Below are positions 40,993 to 49,811 of a stretch of DNA of 64,000 bases, piece by piece. This DNA is from Cohnella kolymensis (GTDB lineage Bacteria; Bacillota; Bacilli; Paenibacillales; Paenibacillaceae), in NCBI RefSeq assembly GCF_000829465.1, contig NZ_JXAL01000026.1, positions 203,714 to 267,713 on the forward strand, in the 5' to 3' direction. The notes beneath the pieces were generated by a model. That model had not been told where the DNA came from. It made no database searches and saw only the letters and a list, made by a program, of their open reading frames with translations. A program made the translations under genes and the position numbers. Each line of letters opens with the position of its first letter. The first letter of the stretch is position 1.

Positions 40993-41604
40993 TTACATTT
41001 CTTTGTCTATATCTTCCATGGACAGCTGCCTGCCTTCGATTCTTTCGAACAGCAGCTTTGTTCTTTCCTCCAGCTCGTCATCACCGTCTGCGATGTGCGG
41101 CTCCGGCAAGCTCTTGATATTCGGCAAACCGAAATAATCCAAAAATGATTTCGTCGTCCCATACAAGATCGGGCGGCCGAGCGCCTCGGCTCTGCCTTTC
41201 TCCTCGATGAGATCCTTCGCCACCAGTGTATGCAGCGGGCGGTCGGCCTTCACGCCCCGGATTTCCTCGATCTCCACCCGGGTAATCGGCTGCCGGTAGG
41301 CGATAATCGACAAAGTTTCCAATGCAGCTTGAGATAATGCCGTCCGTGCAGGGGAATAAGCCAGCTTTTCGAAATAGGGCGCATGTTCGGGCACGGTCGT
41401 CAAGCGATAACTGCCTGCCACTTCCGCGAGGCGAATGCCGCGGCTCTTCTGGATATACTCTTGTTCGAGATCGCGCAGAACGTCAGCGACAACTTCGACG
41501 TCCATTTCTACAACTTCGGCAATCGTTTTGACACTGATTCCCTCATCGCCTGAAACGAACAACAGGCCCTCAAAAATCGACTTCAATGTCGAGTAATCTA
41601 CCAT
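40993..41604 (-). CDS. scpB: Segregation and condensation protein B
   Basis: This 203-residue protein has two winged-helix domains, with STLKSIFEGLLFVSGDEGIS at the start, then ALSQAALETLSIIAYRQPIT and EIEEIRGVKADRPLHTL. ScpB dimers bind ScpA and join SMC in the complex that condenses and separates chromosomes. The ATG at 41604 gives the usual MVDYSTLK-type start; it overlaps scpA by 35 bases, so translation is coupled. The upstream in-frame start is rejected because it only adds scpA-overlapping sequence. Confidence 0.95.
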   Translation of the reverse strand: MVDYSTLKSIFEGLLFVSGDEGISVKTIAEVVEMDVEVVADVLRDLEQEYIQKSRGIRLAEVAGSYRLTTVPEHAPYFEKLAYSPARTALSQAALETLSIIAYRQPITRVEIEEIRGVKADRPLHTLVAKDLIEEKGRAEALGRPILYGTTKSFLDYFGLPNIKSLPEPHIADGDDELEERTKLLFERIEGRQLSMEDIDKEM

Positions 41605-42364
41605 CCTCTTCCTCTCTTCCCGTCCACGACAACACAATTTCATCGAATAAGGCGCTCTGGTGGCACAATACCCAACGCCTTTTCATCAGTTCCAGGATGG
41701 CCAGAAATGTGACCACGATCTCGTCGCGGTTGCCGCTTTCACCGACCAGCTGGGAAAACAACATTTTGCCGTCCTTTGACCGATATTTCAACGTATCCAC
41801 AATGTCCCGAATCCGGTCCTTAACGGAAATTTCATCCTTGCGGATGGAGGACACTCTCTGACGTCCTGCCATTCGGCGCAGCGCTTTCTGAAACGCGCGG
41901 ATGAGATCGTCCACATGCAGCCCCTCGACGGGATTGCCGGTCATCACCTGAGCGAAAGGAGACAAATCCGCAGGCTCGCGTGTAAACACCTGGCTGCGGT
42001 CCCACTCCCGTTCACGCAGCTGGCCGGCCACCGATTTGTATTTGCGGTATTCGATCAGCTTGCGGATGAGTTCTTCACGAGGATCCAGACCTTCATCGTC
42101 CTCAGCCGTGAGCCAAGGTTCTTCGGTAACCGGCGGTTTCGGCAGCAGCTGTCGGCTTTTCATCGCAAGAAGAGTTGCGGCCATCACAAGAAATTCGCTT
42201 GTAATGTCCAGCTCCAGCTCCTGCAGCGCTCCCAGATAAGCCATATATTGATCCGTGATATCGTTAATCGAAATATCCTGGATATCGATTTCCGCCTTGT
42301 CGATTAAATGCAGCAGTAAATCCAGCGGCCCTTCGAACGTCTCGAGCTTATAAAGAACGGACAC
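41570..42364 (-). CDS. scpA: Segregation and condensation protein A
   Basis: This 264-residue kleisin bridges the SMC heads. It starts VLYKLETFEGPLDLLLHLID, the highly conserved N-terminal region that binds the SMC neck, and has AATLLAMKSRQLLP. The C-terminal winged helix ends in the region VTFLAILELMKRRWV. Length is normal. It lies after ribH and before scpB, the arrangement near ribH in B. subtilis without ribT. Confidence 0.96.
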   Translation of the reverse strand: MSVLYKLETFEGPLDLLLHLIDKAEIDIQDISINDITDQYMAYLGALQELELDITSEFLVMAATLLAMKSRQLLPKPPVTEEPWLTAEDDEGLDPREELIRKLIEYRKYKSVAGQLREREWDRSQVFTREPADLSPFAQVMTGNPVEGLHVDDLIRAFQKALRRMAGRQRVSSIRKDEISVKDRIRDIVDTLKYRSKDGKMLFSQLVGESGNRDEIVVTFLAILELMKRRWVLCHQSALFDEIVLSWTGREEEDGRLLDIEVDF

Positions 42365-42416
42365 GCCGGCTCACCCCTTTCCATACCTCGTCACCAATTG
42401 TGAGCGGCCGGGCGGT

Positions 42417-42887
42417 TCACCCTTTAAGCGAGCGGGTCAAATTGGCCATCTCGATCGCAGTAGAGGCTGCTTCCCAGCCCTTGTTGCCGGCTTTCGTGCC
42501 GGCGCGCTCTACGGCTTGTTCGATGCTGTCCGTCGTCAATACGCCGAAGATGGTCGGCACGCCCGTTTTCAGTGAAATCGCGGACACCCCTTTGGCAACT
42601 TCATTGCACACATAGTCAAAGTGAGGCGTAGAACCGCGAATGACCGCTCCCAGCGTAATGACGGCGTCGTATTTGCCGCTCTCCGCCATCTTTTGCGCGA
42701 TCAACGGAATTTCGAAGGCTCCCGGCACCCACGCGATTTCGATCTCGTTCTCTTCGGTTCCATGGCGCTTCAAGGCGTCCATAGCGCCGCCCAGCAGCCT
42801 CGATGTAATAAATTCATTGAACCGTCCCACGACGATTCCATATTTGAGACCTTTGGAAATTAAATGACCTTCATATACGATCGGCAT
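42417..42887 (-). CDS. ribH: 6,7-dimethyl-8-ribityllumazine synthase
   Basis: This 156-residue enzyme condenses the ribB product with the pyrimidine to give lumazine, and 60 subunits form a hollow capsid. It has [53 protein letters not shown] and the C-terminal NKGWEAA. The ATG at 42887 is preferred because AGAGGATGA lies before it. A second ATG nine bases upstream overlaps the ribBA stop and is possible. It is the last gene of ribD-ribE-ribBA-ribH. Confidence 0.96.
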   Translation of the reverse strand: MPIVYEGHLISKGLKYGIVVGRFNEFITSRLLGGAMDALKRHGTEENEIEIAWVPGAFEIPLIAQKMAESGKYDAVITLGAVIRGSTPHFDYVCNEVAKGVSAISLKTGVPTIFGVLTTDSIEQAVERAGTKAGNKGWEAASTAIEMANLTRSLKG

Positions 42888-42892
42888 TTCAT

Positions 42893-44149
42893 TCATCCTC
42901 TCTTCGGCTGCAAGTCCGGTTGTTCGTTTTGTTCAATATCATCTGCAAAAGAAAGCATATGGCCAAGCTTGGCTTTCTTCGTATGCAGGTAGTTCGTATT
43001 GTCTTCATTTTCAGTAATCTGCAGCGGAACTCTTTCCACGACTTCGAGGCCGTAGCCTTCCAAGCCCTTGATCTTGCGCGGATTGTTGGTCAGCAGCCGC
43101 ATATGACGTACGCCAATATCCTTCAAAATTTGCGCTCCGATGCCGTAATCCCTCAGATCGGGAGCAAATCCTAATTTGATATTTGCGTCAACCGTATCCA
43201 ATCCCTGCTCTTGCAGCTTGTAAGCGCGCATTTTGTTGATAAGCCCGATCCCGCGGCCTTCCTGCCTCATATAAAGAAGCACGCCGCTTCCCGCTTCTTC
43301 GATCTGACGCAGCGCCGCTTCCAGTTGAGGCCCGCAGTCGCAGCGGTGCGAATGAAACACATCCCCGGTCAAACATTCCGAGTGAACCCGCACAAGCACC
43401 GGCTGTGTGCTGTCGATCGTCCCTTTGACAAAGGCAACATGCTCCTTGGAATCCACCTCGTTCGTATAAGCGATTGCGCGGAAAATGCCGAAATCAGTCG
43501 GCATCCGGACTTCAACTTCGCGTTTCACGAGTTTTTCTTTCTCATTCCGGTAGCGGATCAGATCTTTAATCGTGATCAGCTTGAGCGAATGCCGCTGCGC
43601 GAAAATCTCCAAATCCGGCAGCCTTGCCATTGTGCCGTCTTCCTTGATCACTTCGCAAATGACCGCAGCCGGCACAGAGCCGCACATTCTCGCAAGGTCG
43701 ATGGCAGCCTCGGTGTGGCCGGCGCGCCTGAGCACTCCGCCCTTCTTCGCGATGAGCGGGAAAATATGGCCCGGGCGCCGAAAGTCGGCAGCCTTCGCCT
43801 GGGGATACATAAGCGCCTTAACGGTATCGGACCGCTCATGCGCCGAAATGCCGGTTGTTGTCGAAATATGGTCAACCGACACCGTAAACGCCGTGCCATG
43901 ATAATCCGTATTGTGACTGACCATCGGAGGCAGGTCAAGAGCCTCTGCCCGCTCCGCTGTAATCGGCACGCAGACAAGTCCCCTCGCCTCCGAGATCATA
44001 AAGTTAATCACTTCAGGCGTGGCTTTCTCAGCCAGCCCGATCAGATCGCCCTCATTCTCCCGATCCTCGTCATCTACGACAATAATCAGTTTTCCTCTCA
44101 TCAAATCATAAATCGCCTCTTCAATCGGATCAAAACGAGCCGTATCCAT
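42893..44149 (-). CDS. ribBA: Bifunctional DHBP synthase / GTP cyclohydrolase II
   Basis: This 418-residue protein has two domains. The N-terminal RibB part (about 1-205) makes 3,4-dihydroxy-2-butanone 4-phosphate and has [11 protein letters not shown] and [15 protein letters not shown]. The C-terminal RibA part (about 206-400) opens GTP and has the zinc set in [19 protein letters not shown], plus [12 protein letters not shown]. Both feed riboflavin synthesis. The ATG at 44149 has GAAAGGGG nine bases upstream. It lies between ribE and ribH under the FMN riboswitch. Confidence 0.97.
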   Translation of the reverse strand: MDTARFDPIEEAIYDLMRGKLIIVVDDEDRENEGDLIGLAEKATPEVINFMISEARGLVCVPITAERAEALDLPPMVSHNTDYHGTAFTVSVDHISTTTGISAHERSDTVKALMYPQAKAADFRRPGHIFPLIAKKGGVLRRAGHTEAAIDLARMCGSVPAAVICEVIKEDGTMARLPDLEIFAQRHSLKLITIKDLIRYRNEKEKLVKREVEVRMPTDFGIFRAIAYTNEVDSKEHVAFVKGTIDSTQPVLVRVHSECLTGDVFHSHRCDCGPQLEAALRQIEEAGSGVLLYMRQEGRGIGLINKMRAYKLQEQGLDTVDANIKLGFAPDLRDYGIGAQILKDIGVRHMRLLTNNPRKIKGLEGYGLEVVERVPLQITENEDNTNYLHTKKAKLGHMLSFADDIEQNEQPDLQPKRG

Positions 44150-44213
44150 GATTGTCGCCCCTTTCAACGGCCGATCGCTTCACACATTTCGCATGCGCGA
44201 TCGGTCCTCGTAT

Positions 44214-44888
44214 TCACATAAATCCGTTCGCCCGCAGGACAGATTCCGATAAGCCGCCGGCTCCTGTCATTCCGCCAGGTGCCGAACCTTCTCTTAAACT
44301 TAATAAGTGGTCTACATATTTGCCGAGAATATCACATTCTATATTGAGAGTTTCCCCCGGGTATTTATGCTGTAAAATGGTTTCACGCAGCGTATGAGGA
44401 ATGATCGAAACCGTAAAACTGTCTGCTTCCCGATCCACCGTCACCACTGTCAAGCTGATACCGTCCAACGTTACCGACCCTTGCGGGACGATACTGCGCA
44501 GCAGCTGCCCGTCATGCGGCGCGATCTTGAACACGACGGCGTTCGCCTCAGCTGTTCTCGAGCGTATGACCCCGGTGCCGTCCACATGGCCTTGCACGAG
44601 ATGGCCGCCAAAACGTCCCCCCGCCATCATCGCTCTTTCCAGGTTAACCGTGCTTCCCGGTGAGATCGACCGCAGATTCGTATGCCGGAATGTTTCCGGC
44701 ATCACATCGACGGTAAAAGATTGGCGATCGAAGCCGACTACCGTCAAGCAAACTCCATTTACCGAGATGCTGTCGCCCATTTTAACGTCCTCAGTCACTT
44801 TTGACGCTTGAATCGTTATAATCATTGCTTCTCCGCGCCGCTGTACCGAACGGAGAACGCCCATCTCTTCAATAAGACCGGTGAACAT
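44214..44888 (-). CDS. ribE: Riboflavin synthase alpha chain
   Basis: This 224-residue enzyme has two similar lumazine-binding repeats (about 1-95 and 97-195), each starting with a FTGLIEE/HVDGTG-like block: MFTGLIEEMG, GDSISVNGVCLTV, and QGHVDGTG with SVTLDGISLTV. It dismutates two lumazines into riboflavin. It begins after the ribD stop by about 25 bases with GGGAGGAAT upstream. The C-terminal tail (REGSAPGGMTGAGG) is longer than usual. Confidence 0.96.
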   Translation of the reverse strand: MFTGLIEEMGVLRSVQRRGEAMIITIQASKVTEDVKMGDSISVNGVCLTVVGFDRQSFTVDVMPETFRHTNLRSISPGSTVNLERAMMAGGRFGGHLVQGHVDGTGVIRSRTAEANAVVFKIAPHDGQLLRSIVPQGSVTLDGISLTVVTVDREADSFTVSIIPHTLRETILQHKYPGETLNIECDILGKYVDHLLSLREGSAPGGMTGAGGLSESVLRANGFM

Positions 44889-44911
44889 GCTTTATTCCTC
44901 CCTTGGTGCCG

Positions 44912-46024
44912 CTAAGTATCCGGGCTCCCGGCATCGATCGGATAGCCCGTCACACACCAGTCACCACCGTAGGCTTCTATAGATACATCGCTCAGACTGA
45001 GCGCGGATGACATTTCCTCGGGACCGGCAAAAGCGAATGCGGCCGGCGCGCCTTCTCCGCCGATGATTTTCGGAGCGTAAAACAGCATAAGCTTATCCAC
45101 CAGTCCCGCCTGCAGCATGGCACCGTTCAGCACCCCGCCGCCTTCCAGCAATATGGAAGCGACTCCGCGTTCCCCCAAGTTGCCCATTGCCGCGACTAGA
45201 TCCACACGCGAGCCGGAGCCGCAGTATACGAGCTCTGCTCCCTTCTGCCGGAGCCGTTCCGCTTTTTCAGCGTCCGCTTGATCGGTAGTCAAAATGACAG
45301 TCGGTGCCGCATCGTTCAGAATTCGGGCATCTTCCAGAATTCTCAGCCGTGAGTCGACGACGACTCTCAGGGGATGCAAGCCCGGAACCGATAGACGTGT
45401 TGTTAGCTCCGGATCGTCGGCAAGCACTGTTTCAACACCGACCATAATCGCATTATGGCGATGGCGAAGCGTGTGTACCGCCTCACGAGCGACCGGCCCG
45501 GTAATCCAGCGGCTGTGGCCGGTCCGAGTGGCGATCCGCCCGTCCAATGTCAACGCCGTTTTCAATGTGATAAAAGGGAGGCCGGTCGTAATGAATTTAT
45601 TGAACTTTTCGTTCTGAGCGCGTGCCTTTATTCCAAGCACGCCGACTTCCACTTCAATTCCATGCTCGCGCAGGCGTTCGATTCCCCGCCCGGCGACCAA
45701 CGAATTCGGGTCGCTTGCTGCGACCACGACACGCGATACCCCTTCCGCGATTAGTCTGTCCGCGCAAGGAGGAGTTTTCCCGTGATGGCTGCACGGCTCT
45801 AATGTTACATATACCGTCGCTCCGCGCGCCTCCGAACCCGCCATGTTCAACGCATGCACCTCGGCATGCGCCTCTCCTCGTTTAAGATGAGCGCCCAGCC
45901 CAACGATTCTCCCCTGCTGTACGACAACGCACCCGACGACCGGGTTTACGCCGGTCTGGCCGGAAGTGCCGCCAGCTAAATTTAAGGCCAGCTGCATATA
46001 AAATTCATCATTTATTAACTCCAT
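44912..46024 (-). CDS. ribD: Bifunctional diaminohydroxyphosphoribosylaminopyrimidine deaminase / reductase
   Basis: This 370-residue protein has an N-terminal zinc deaminase (about 1-145) with HAEVHALNMAG and TLEPCSHHGKTPPCADRLI, and a C-terminal reductase (about 150-365) with TALTLDGRIATRTGHSRWIT and LLEGGGVLNG. It does two successive steps on the pyrimidine of riboflavin. The ATG at 46024 is chosen because GGGAG is eight bases away; an ATG six bases upstream is too close to that site. First gene of the rib operon behind an FMN riboswitch. Confidence 0.96.
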   Translation of the reverse strand: MELINDEFYMQLALNLAGGTSGQTGVNPVVGCVVVQQGRIVGLGAHLKRGEAHAEVHALNMAGSEARGATVYVTLEPCSHHGKTPPCADRLIAEGVSRVVVAASDPNSLVAGRGIERLREHGIEVEVGVLGIKARAQNEKFNKFITTGLPFITLKTALTLDGRIATRTGHSRWITGPVAREAVHTLRHRHNAIMVGVETVLADDPELTTRLSVPGLHPLRVVVDSRLRILEDARILNDAAPTVILTTDQADAEKAERLRQKGAELVYCGSGSRVDLVAAMGNLGERGVASILLEGGGVLNGAMLQAGLVDKLMLFYAPKIIGGEGAPAAFAFAGPEEMSSALSLSDVSIEAYGGDWCVTGYPIDAGSPDT

Positions 46025-46051
46025 TCGCATATCTCCCTTTCTGCCGATTAA

Positions 46052-46086
46052 ACAGAAAATCCCCTGGGGATAAAACCCCGGGGGAT
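46052..46086 (-). terminator. Terminator in the rib leader next to ribD
   Basis: On the minus strand ATCCCCCGGGG-TTTTAT-CCCCAGGGGAT is followed by TTTTCTGTTT. It lies 28 bases before the ribD start and is a likely off-switch of the FMN riboswitch or a second attenuator. Confidence 0.75.
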
Positions 46087-46192
46087 GGTCAGATGCACAG
46101 CGAAAAGCAGAGCCTCAGGTAAAGTGTCCGGATTTGCATACTCAAACGGACCTGACCGCAATAACCCGGTCAGACCCTTGTCACAGTTCATG

Positions 46193-46216
46193 TGAAAAAA
46201 GGAACAATCAGTTCCG
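46193..46216 (-). terminator. Second, weaker terminator-like hairpin in the rib leader
   Basis: On the minus strand CCGGAAC-TGATT-GTTCC is followed by TTTTTTCAC, about 60 bases past the FMN aptamer. The stem is short. It may be the terminator directly controlled by the aptamer. Confidence 0.5.
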
Positions 46217-46276
46217 GCAATTCAACTTATCTGCGACAAAGCAGCAATCATAGACACGGCATGGCCGCGCTGCGCT

Positions 46277-46446
46277 TCCTTCTCCCATCCAGACTGTAAC
46301 TGTCGGTCCCGGATTCGCACCAGGTCCACCGCATTGCAATGCCGGCTTGCGGCTTTGCAATGACGGGTCACGGACTGACGGCTGGGAGACCGGATGGTCT
46401 CCTGCCGATCACCGCCGGTGGGGAATTACGCCCCGCCCCGAAGGTA
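46277..46446 (-). ncRNA. FMN riboswitch (RFN element)
   Basis: The minus strand holds the conserved RFN core: CTTCGGGGCGGGGCG, then CCCCACCGGCGGT, a variable arm, GTGGACCTGGTGCGAATCCG, GACCGACAGTTACAGTCTGG and ATGGGAGAAGG. FMN binding shuts off the downstream riboflavin genes. The aptamer lies about 250 bases before ribD; the long stretch between holds two terminator-like hairpins and a CTGACC/GGTCAG stem but no gene. Confidence 0.95.
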
Positions 46447-46461
46447 AGCAACTTATGAGGA

Positions 46462-46490
46462 ATCGTACCACTCGAGAAATAAAAAAGCAA
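46462..46490 (-). promoter_or_regulatory. Sigma-A promoter of the rib operon
   Basis: On the minus strand TTGCTT, a 17-base spacer and TACGAT place the transcription start within about 10 bases of the FMN aptamer, as expected for a riboswitch. Confidence 0.65.
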
Positions 46491-46572
46491 GGTTTGAAGC
46501 TTATAGTGCATGCACCGACCAATGATGTACATCGACGCTTCACATTCCGCATTAGGCAATCCGGAGATGCAA

Positions 46573-46597
46573 AACCCGCCAGCATAACTGGCGGGTT
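46573..46597 (-). terminator. Terminator after ppiB
   Basis: A perfect 10-bp stem (AACCCGCCAG with CTGGCGGGTT) is followed by TTGC on the minus strand. It lies 15 bases past the ppiB stop. Confidence 0.75.
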
Positions 46598-46611
46598 AGC
46601 GGCGCATGTGT

Positions 46612-47043
46612 TTATACTTCGGTGACGCGAACCGATTCCATTTTGTCTTGTCCTTTGAACGCATCCACATGCTCCATGCCGGAGATCACTTTGCCGAACA
46701 CCGTGTGCACGCCATCCAAATGCGGCTGGGGCTTAAAACAAATGTAGAATTGGCTGCCGCCGGTATTGGGTCCCCGGTGAGCCATTGCCAGGCTGCCGCG
46801 CTCGTGTTTGTTCGGATTGATCTCGCAATCGATCGAATAGCCGGGACCGCCCGTTCCATTACCGTTAGGGCAGCCTCCTTGCGCTACAAAACCCGGGATA
46901 ACGCGGTGGAATACAACTCCATCATAAAAGCCGCTGTTGGCCAGCTTTTCGAAATTGGCAACCGTGTTCGGCGCGTCTTTCTCGAACATTTCCAGGACGA
47001 CTTCATTGCCGTCGGTCAATTTGATTACCGCTTGCTTCGCCAT
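46612..47043 (-). CDS. ppiB: Peptidyl-prolyl cis-trans isomerase (cyclophilin)
   Basis: This 143-residue cytosolic cyclophilin speeds proline isomerisation in protein folding. Active-site blocks are [15 protein letters not shown] (the FHRxIxxFxxQGG signature), [15 protein letters not shown] and [16 protein letters not shown]. It lacks a signal peptide. GGAGCGATC lies upstream of the ATG. It follows lysA by about 30 bases, the order lysA-ppiB known in B. subtilis. Confidence 0.97.
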   Translation of the reverse strand: MAKQAVIKLTDGNEVVLEMFEKDAPNTVANFEKLANSGFYDGVVFHRVIPGFVAQGGCPNGNGTGGPGYSIDCEINPNKHERGSLAMAHRGPNTGGSQFYICFKPQPHLDGVHTVFGKVISGMEHVDAFKGQDKMESVRVTEV

Positions 47044-47074
47044 TCAAGATCGCTCCTTCGTCCGCCTGTGCGCA

Positions 47075-48406
47075 TTACTGTGTTACGGCTTGTTTTTTCA
47101 AACGTTCCGGAATGATGTCGTTGCCTACGATGTCACGATGAGATTCGCGGGCGACGACAAGGTCAGCTTTACCGTCCTTCACGAATACGACGGCCGGACG
47201 GCGGATGCGGTTATAATTGCTCGCCATTGCATAATTGTAAGCTCCTGTACAGAATACGGCAAGCAAATCGCCGGATTCCACTTTCGGTAAATTCAAATCC
47301 CAGATCAGCATATCGCCGCTCTCGCAAGCTTTGCCGGCCACCGATACTGTTTCAACAAGAGGATCGTCAGCGCGATTCGCAAGGATTGCATCATACTTGG
47401 ATTCGTATAAAGCCGGACGCGGATTGTCCGTCATACCGCCGTCAACGGCGATATACTTCCGTACTCCGGGAATGTCTTTGCTTGTCCCGACCGTATACAA
47501 TGTCGTTCCGGCATCGCCTACGATGCTGCGACCCGGCTCGATCCAAATTTCCGGCAGCGGATAATTGGCAGCGGCACAGCTGGACTGAATCGCATCGGCT
47601 ATGGCATGAACATATTGGCCGACCGGCAGCGGAGTATCGCCTTCCACGTATCGGATGCCGAAACCGCCGCCTAAATTGATCACCGCGAAAGTCTCGCTCA
47701 GCCGGTCGCGGACTTCTATCGCGAATGCCGCCACTTTCTCTACCGCCATTCGGAAGCCTTCGACTTCAAAGATTTGCGATCCGATATGGGAATGCACGCC
47801 CAGCAGCTTCAGGTTAGGCTGCGCGAGCGCAGTTTCAACCGCGCGGAAAGCCGTGCCGTTGCCCAAGTCGAATCCGAATTTGGAATCCTGCTGTCCTGTT
47901 GAAATATATTCATGCGTATGAGCTTCAACCCCCGGTGTGATGCGCAGCAAGACGTTGACGCGCTTGCCCTTCTCTCCTGCGAGAGCGTTAAGCAGCTGAA
48001 GCTCGATGAAGTTATCGACAACGAAGCATCCGATATTGGCATCAAGCGCCATTAAGATTTCATCGGGCGTTTTGTTGTTTCCATGAAAATGAATGCGCTC
48101 AGCCGGAAATCCCGCTTGCAGCGCTGTATATAATTCGCCGTCGGACACGACATCCAGGCTCATTCCTTCTTCTTCGGCGATTCGGCACATGGCCATGACG
48201 CAAAATGCCTTCGAAGCGTAAGCGACCTGATGGCGCAGCCCCGTGGAACGGAAAGCGTCCATAAATTCACGCGCACGCCGGCGCACAAGCACTTCGTCAA
48301 CGATATAAAGCGGCGTGCCGAACTCCTTGGCCAAATCTGTAACGTCGCAGCCTCCGATTTCTAGATGACCTCTGCTGTTAATCTTGCTTGTTCCATGCAA
48401 ATACAT
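47075..48406 (-). CDS. lysA: Diaminopimelate decarboxylase
   Basis: This 443-residue PLP enzyme turns meso-diaminopimelate into lysine. The PLP lysine is in VAYASKAFCV. Other marks are VHSHIGSQIFEVEG, NLGGGFGIRYVEGD, EPGRSIVGDAG, the active-site cysteine in GKACESGD and TGAYNYAMASNYN. The ATG at 48406 has AAAGGGG eight bases upstream; the longer in-frame reading lacks family similarity. In B. subtilis lysA directly follows the spoVA operon, as here, although most spoVA genes are missing in this window. Confidence 0.97.
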   Translation of the reverse strand: MYLHGTSKINSRGHLEIGGCDVTDLAKEFGTPLYIVDEVLVRRRAREFMDAFRSTGLRHQVAYASKAFCVMAMCRIAEEEGMSLDVVSDGELYTALQAGFPAERIHFHGNNKTPDEILMALDANIGCFVVDNFIELQLLNALAGEKGKRVNVLLRITPGVEAHTHEYISTGQQDSKFGFDLGNGTAFRAVETALAQPNLKLLGVHSHIGSQIFEVEGFRMAVEKVAAFAIEVRDRLSETFAVINLGGGFGIRYVEGDTPLPVGQYVHAIADAIQSSCAAANYPLPEIWIEPGRSIVGDAGTTLYTVGTSKDIPGVRKYIAVDGGMTDNPRPALYESKYDAILANRADDPLVETVSVAGKACESGDMLIWDLNLPKVESGDLLAVFCTGAYNYAMASNYNRIRRPAVVFVKDGKADLVVARESHRDIVGNDIIPERLKKQAVTQ

Positions 48407-48591
48407 ATCGATTCCCCTTTGGTGAAATGTCCGGATTGAAAGCTGCGGCAAATCCTCTCCGGCGTTTGCACTAATAAGCATGAGTATAGCGGAAAATAAC
48501 CTCAGGGGAAATGGAGGATTTCCCACATCATTTGCACTTCTTTACCGTAACCGCCAGGACCGTTTCATCCCGACCTAAGCCTTGAACCGCA

Positions 48592-49011
48592 CTACATTAG
48601 AAACCATTCCGCGAGAGAGCCCGCCACCTTGCCCAGCGCCATAGCAAGCAATAACGAAAACAGGTAAGGCCTCAGCTTTAACCGTTTGGAAAGGATCGGA
48701 AGCACATTCAGCACTTCGGTCAGCGCTGCGGCGAGCATGCCGACAAACACACCCTGAAACACAGCGGGTACAAGCAGAACAATGCTGCGCAGCGCAAAGC
48801 CCCAATCGAAGAAGTCGGCGCAGCTCCAATAGAGAGTTCCCGATAATATCGCAGATTCGAATACGGCTGCGCGCCGATAAGCCCGGGTTAACTGAACCAG
48901 CCTCGGGATCAGATCCAATACGATGAGCAGAGCGACGAACGCGCTGCCCACGGCAAAGCCTCCGGCCAATCCGATCACGCACAACAGCAGGCCTTCTAAA
49001 CCTTCAAACAC
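48592..49011 (-). CDS. spoVAB: Stage V sporulation protein AB
   Basis: This 139-residue membrane protein with four hydrophobic segments starts FEGLEGLLLCVIGLAGGFAV, has SAFVALLIVLDLIPRLVQLT and ends AGSLAEWFLM, as in SpoVAB. SpoVA proteins move calcium dipicolinate into the forespore and release it in germination; AB is an accessory part. The GTG at 49011 has GGGGGAG upstream and overlaps the spoVAA stop. The ATG at 49035 lies inside spoVAA and is less likely. The usual next genes spoVAC onwards are absent; lysA follows. Confidence 0.92.
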   Translation of the reverse strand: MFEGLEGLLLCVIGLAGGFAVGSAFVALLIVLDLIPRLVQLTRAYRRAAVFESAILSGTLYWSCADFFDWGFALRSIVLLVPAVFQGVFVGMLAAALTEVLNVLPILSKRLKLRPYLFSLLLAMALGKVAGSLAEWFLM

Positions 49012-49648
49012 GTTCTCCCCCCGCCGGGCTCTCATGTTTTTTCCGGTACTCTTCCGTAATGACGTAATGATTCAAGCTTTCCTGGTACATGAACATCTCC
49101 ACTTGAAGCGGGTTCGGTTCATCGTTCAAAGGCTTGCGAAAGAGTCGGTTAAAAAAAAGCAGCATGCCTAGACCGACCCCGATCGAGTAAGGTACTTGAA
49201 AGTACCATGGATGAACGACGGACTGTCCTGTGACCAGCTCTGTGATCCTGCGCTGAACGGTCGGCATATTCACATCCGCATGAAAATTCATCATCGCCAT
49301 GCCGGAGCCGAAAAACAACATAATCCAGGCAAGCACAAGCAGAATTTTACGCGGCTTTATCGATCCCGAAGGACTGACTTCCACCAGCACATGAGGCTCT
49401 CCGAAAGTTTCAATGATCGTTCCCGGCTCTGCTTCAAGAATCGATTTAACGACTTGCAGCATATCGATGAGGAGCAAATTCCCGTCCTTCTCCGATACGA
49501 GATGCAAAGGCAATTGCTTAAGCTTCGCTTCCGTATCGGGATCGGCGACGAGCCGGGCGACAACACCCAATGTAATGAGCGAGCCCGGAGTGACGACCGC
49601 CCGACGGCGCATTCGAACATAGACGATTTTGGAATCGGACTGCTCCAT
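49004..49648 (-). CDS. spoVAA: Stage V sporulation protein AA
   Basis: This 214-residue protein has a soluble N-terminal part (about 1-95: SKIVYVRMRRRAVVTPG, PLHLVSEKDGNLLLIDMLQVVKSI) and two membrane helices (about 110-130 and 155-175) around ADVNMPTVQRRITELVTGQS, the SpoVAA pattern. It is the first gene of the spoVA operon, forespore-specific in B. subtilis. The ATG at 49648 has AAGGAGGGAG upstream. A sigma-G-like promoter precedes it. Confidence 0.93.
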   Translation of the reverse strand: MEQSDSKIVYVRMRRRAVVTPGSLITLGVVARLVADPDTEAKLKQLPLHLVSEKDGNLLLIDMLQVVKSILEAEPGTIIETFGEPHVLVEVSPSGSIKPRKILLVLAWIMLFFGSGMAMMNFHADVNMPTVQRRITELVTGQSVVHPWYFQVPYSIGVGLGMLLFFNRLFRKPLNDEPNPLQVEMFMYQESLNHYVITEEYRKKHESPAGGERV

Positions 49649-49716
49649 AATCTCCCTCCTTTTCTGCCCTGTGCACATGGAAACCGCTTGGCGCACCGCT
49701 GGTTACTCTTTCCGGT

Positions 49717-49744
49717 TAGTATGGAGCAGAGCCGCCTATCATAC
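49717..49744 (-). promoter_or_regulatory. Sigma-G promoter candidate for spoVAA
   Basis: On the minus strand GTATGA, 15 bases and a perfect CATACTA lie about 70 bases before spoVAA. The -10 is ideal for sigma-G; the spacing is about two bases short of the usual. Confidence 0.5.
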
Positions 49745-49754
49745 TCGGAAACGA

Positions 49755-49799
49755 CAAAAAAGCCGATCAAGATGCTCGTAAAGAACATCTTAATCGGCT
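49755..49799 (-). terminator. Terminator after sigF
   Basis: On the minus strand AGCCGATTAAGATG...CATCTTGATCGGCT (14-bp stem with one wobble) is followed by TTTTTT. It lies 13 bases past the sigF stop and isolates the spoIIA operon from spoVA. Confidence 0.92.
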
Positions 49800-49811
49800 G
49801 CTAGGCTGACA

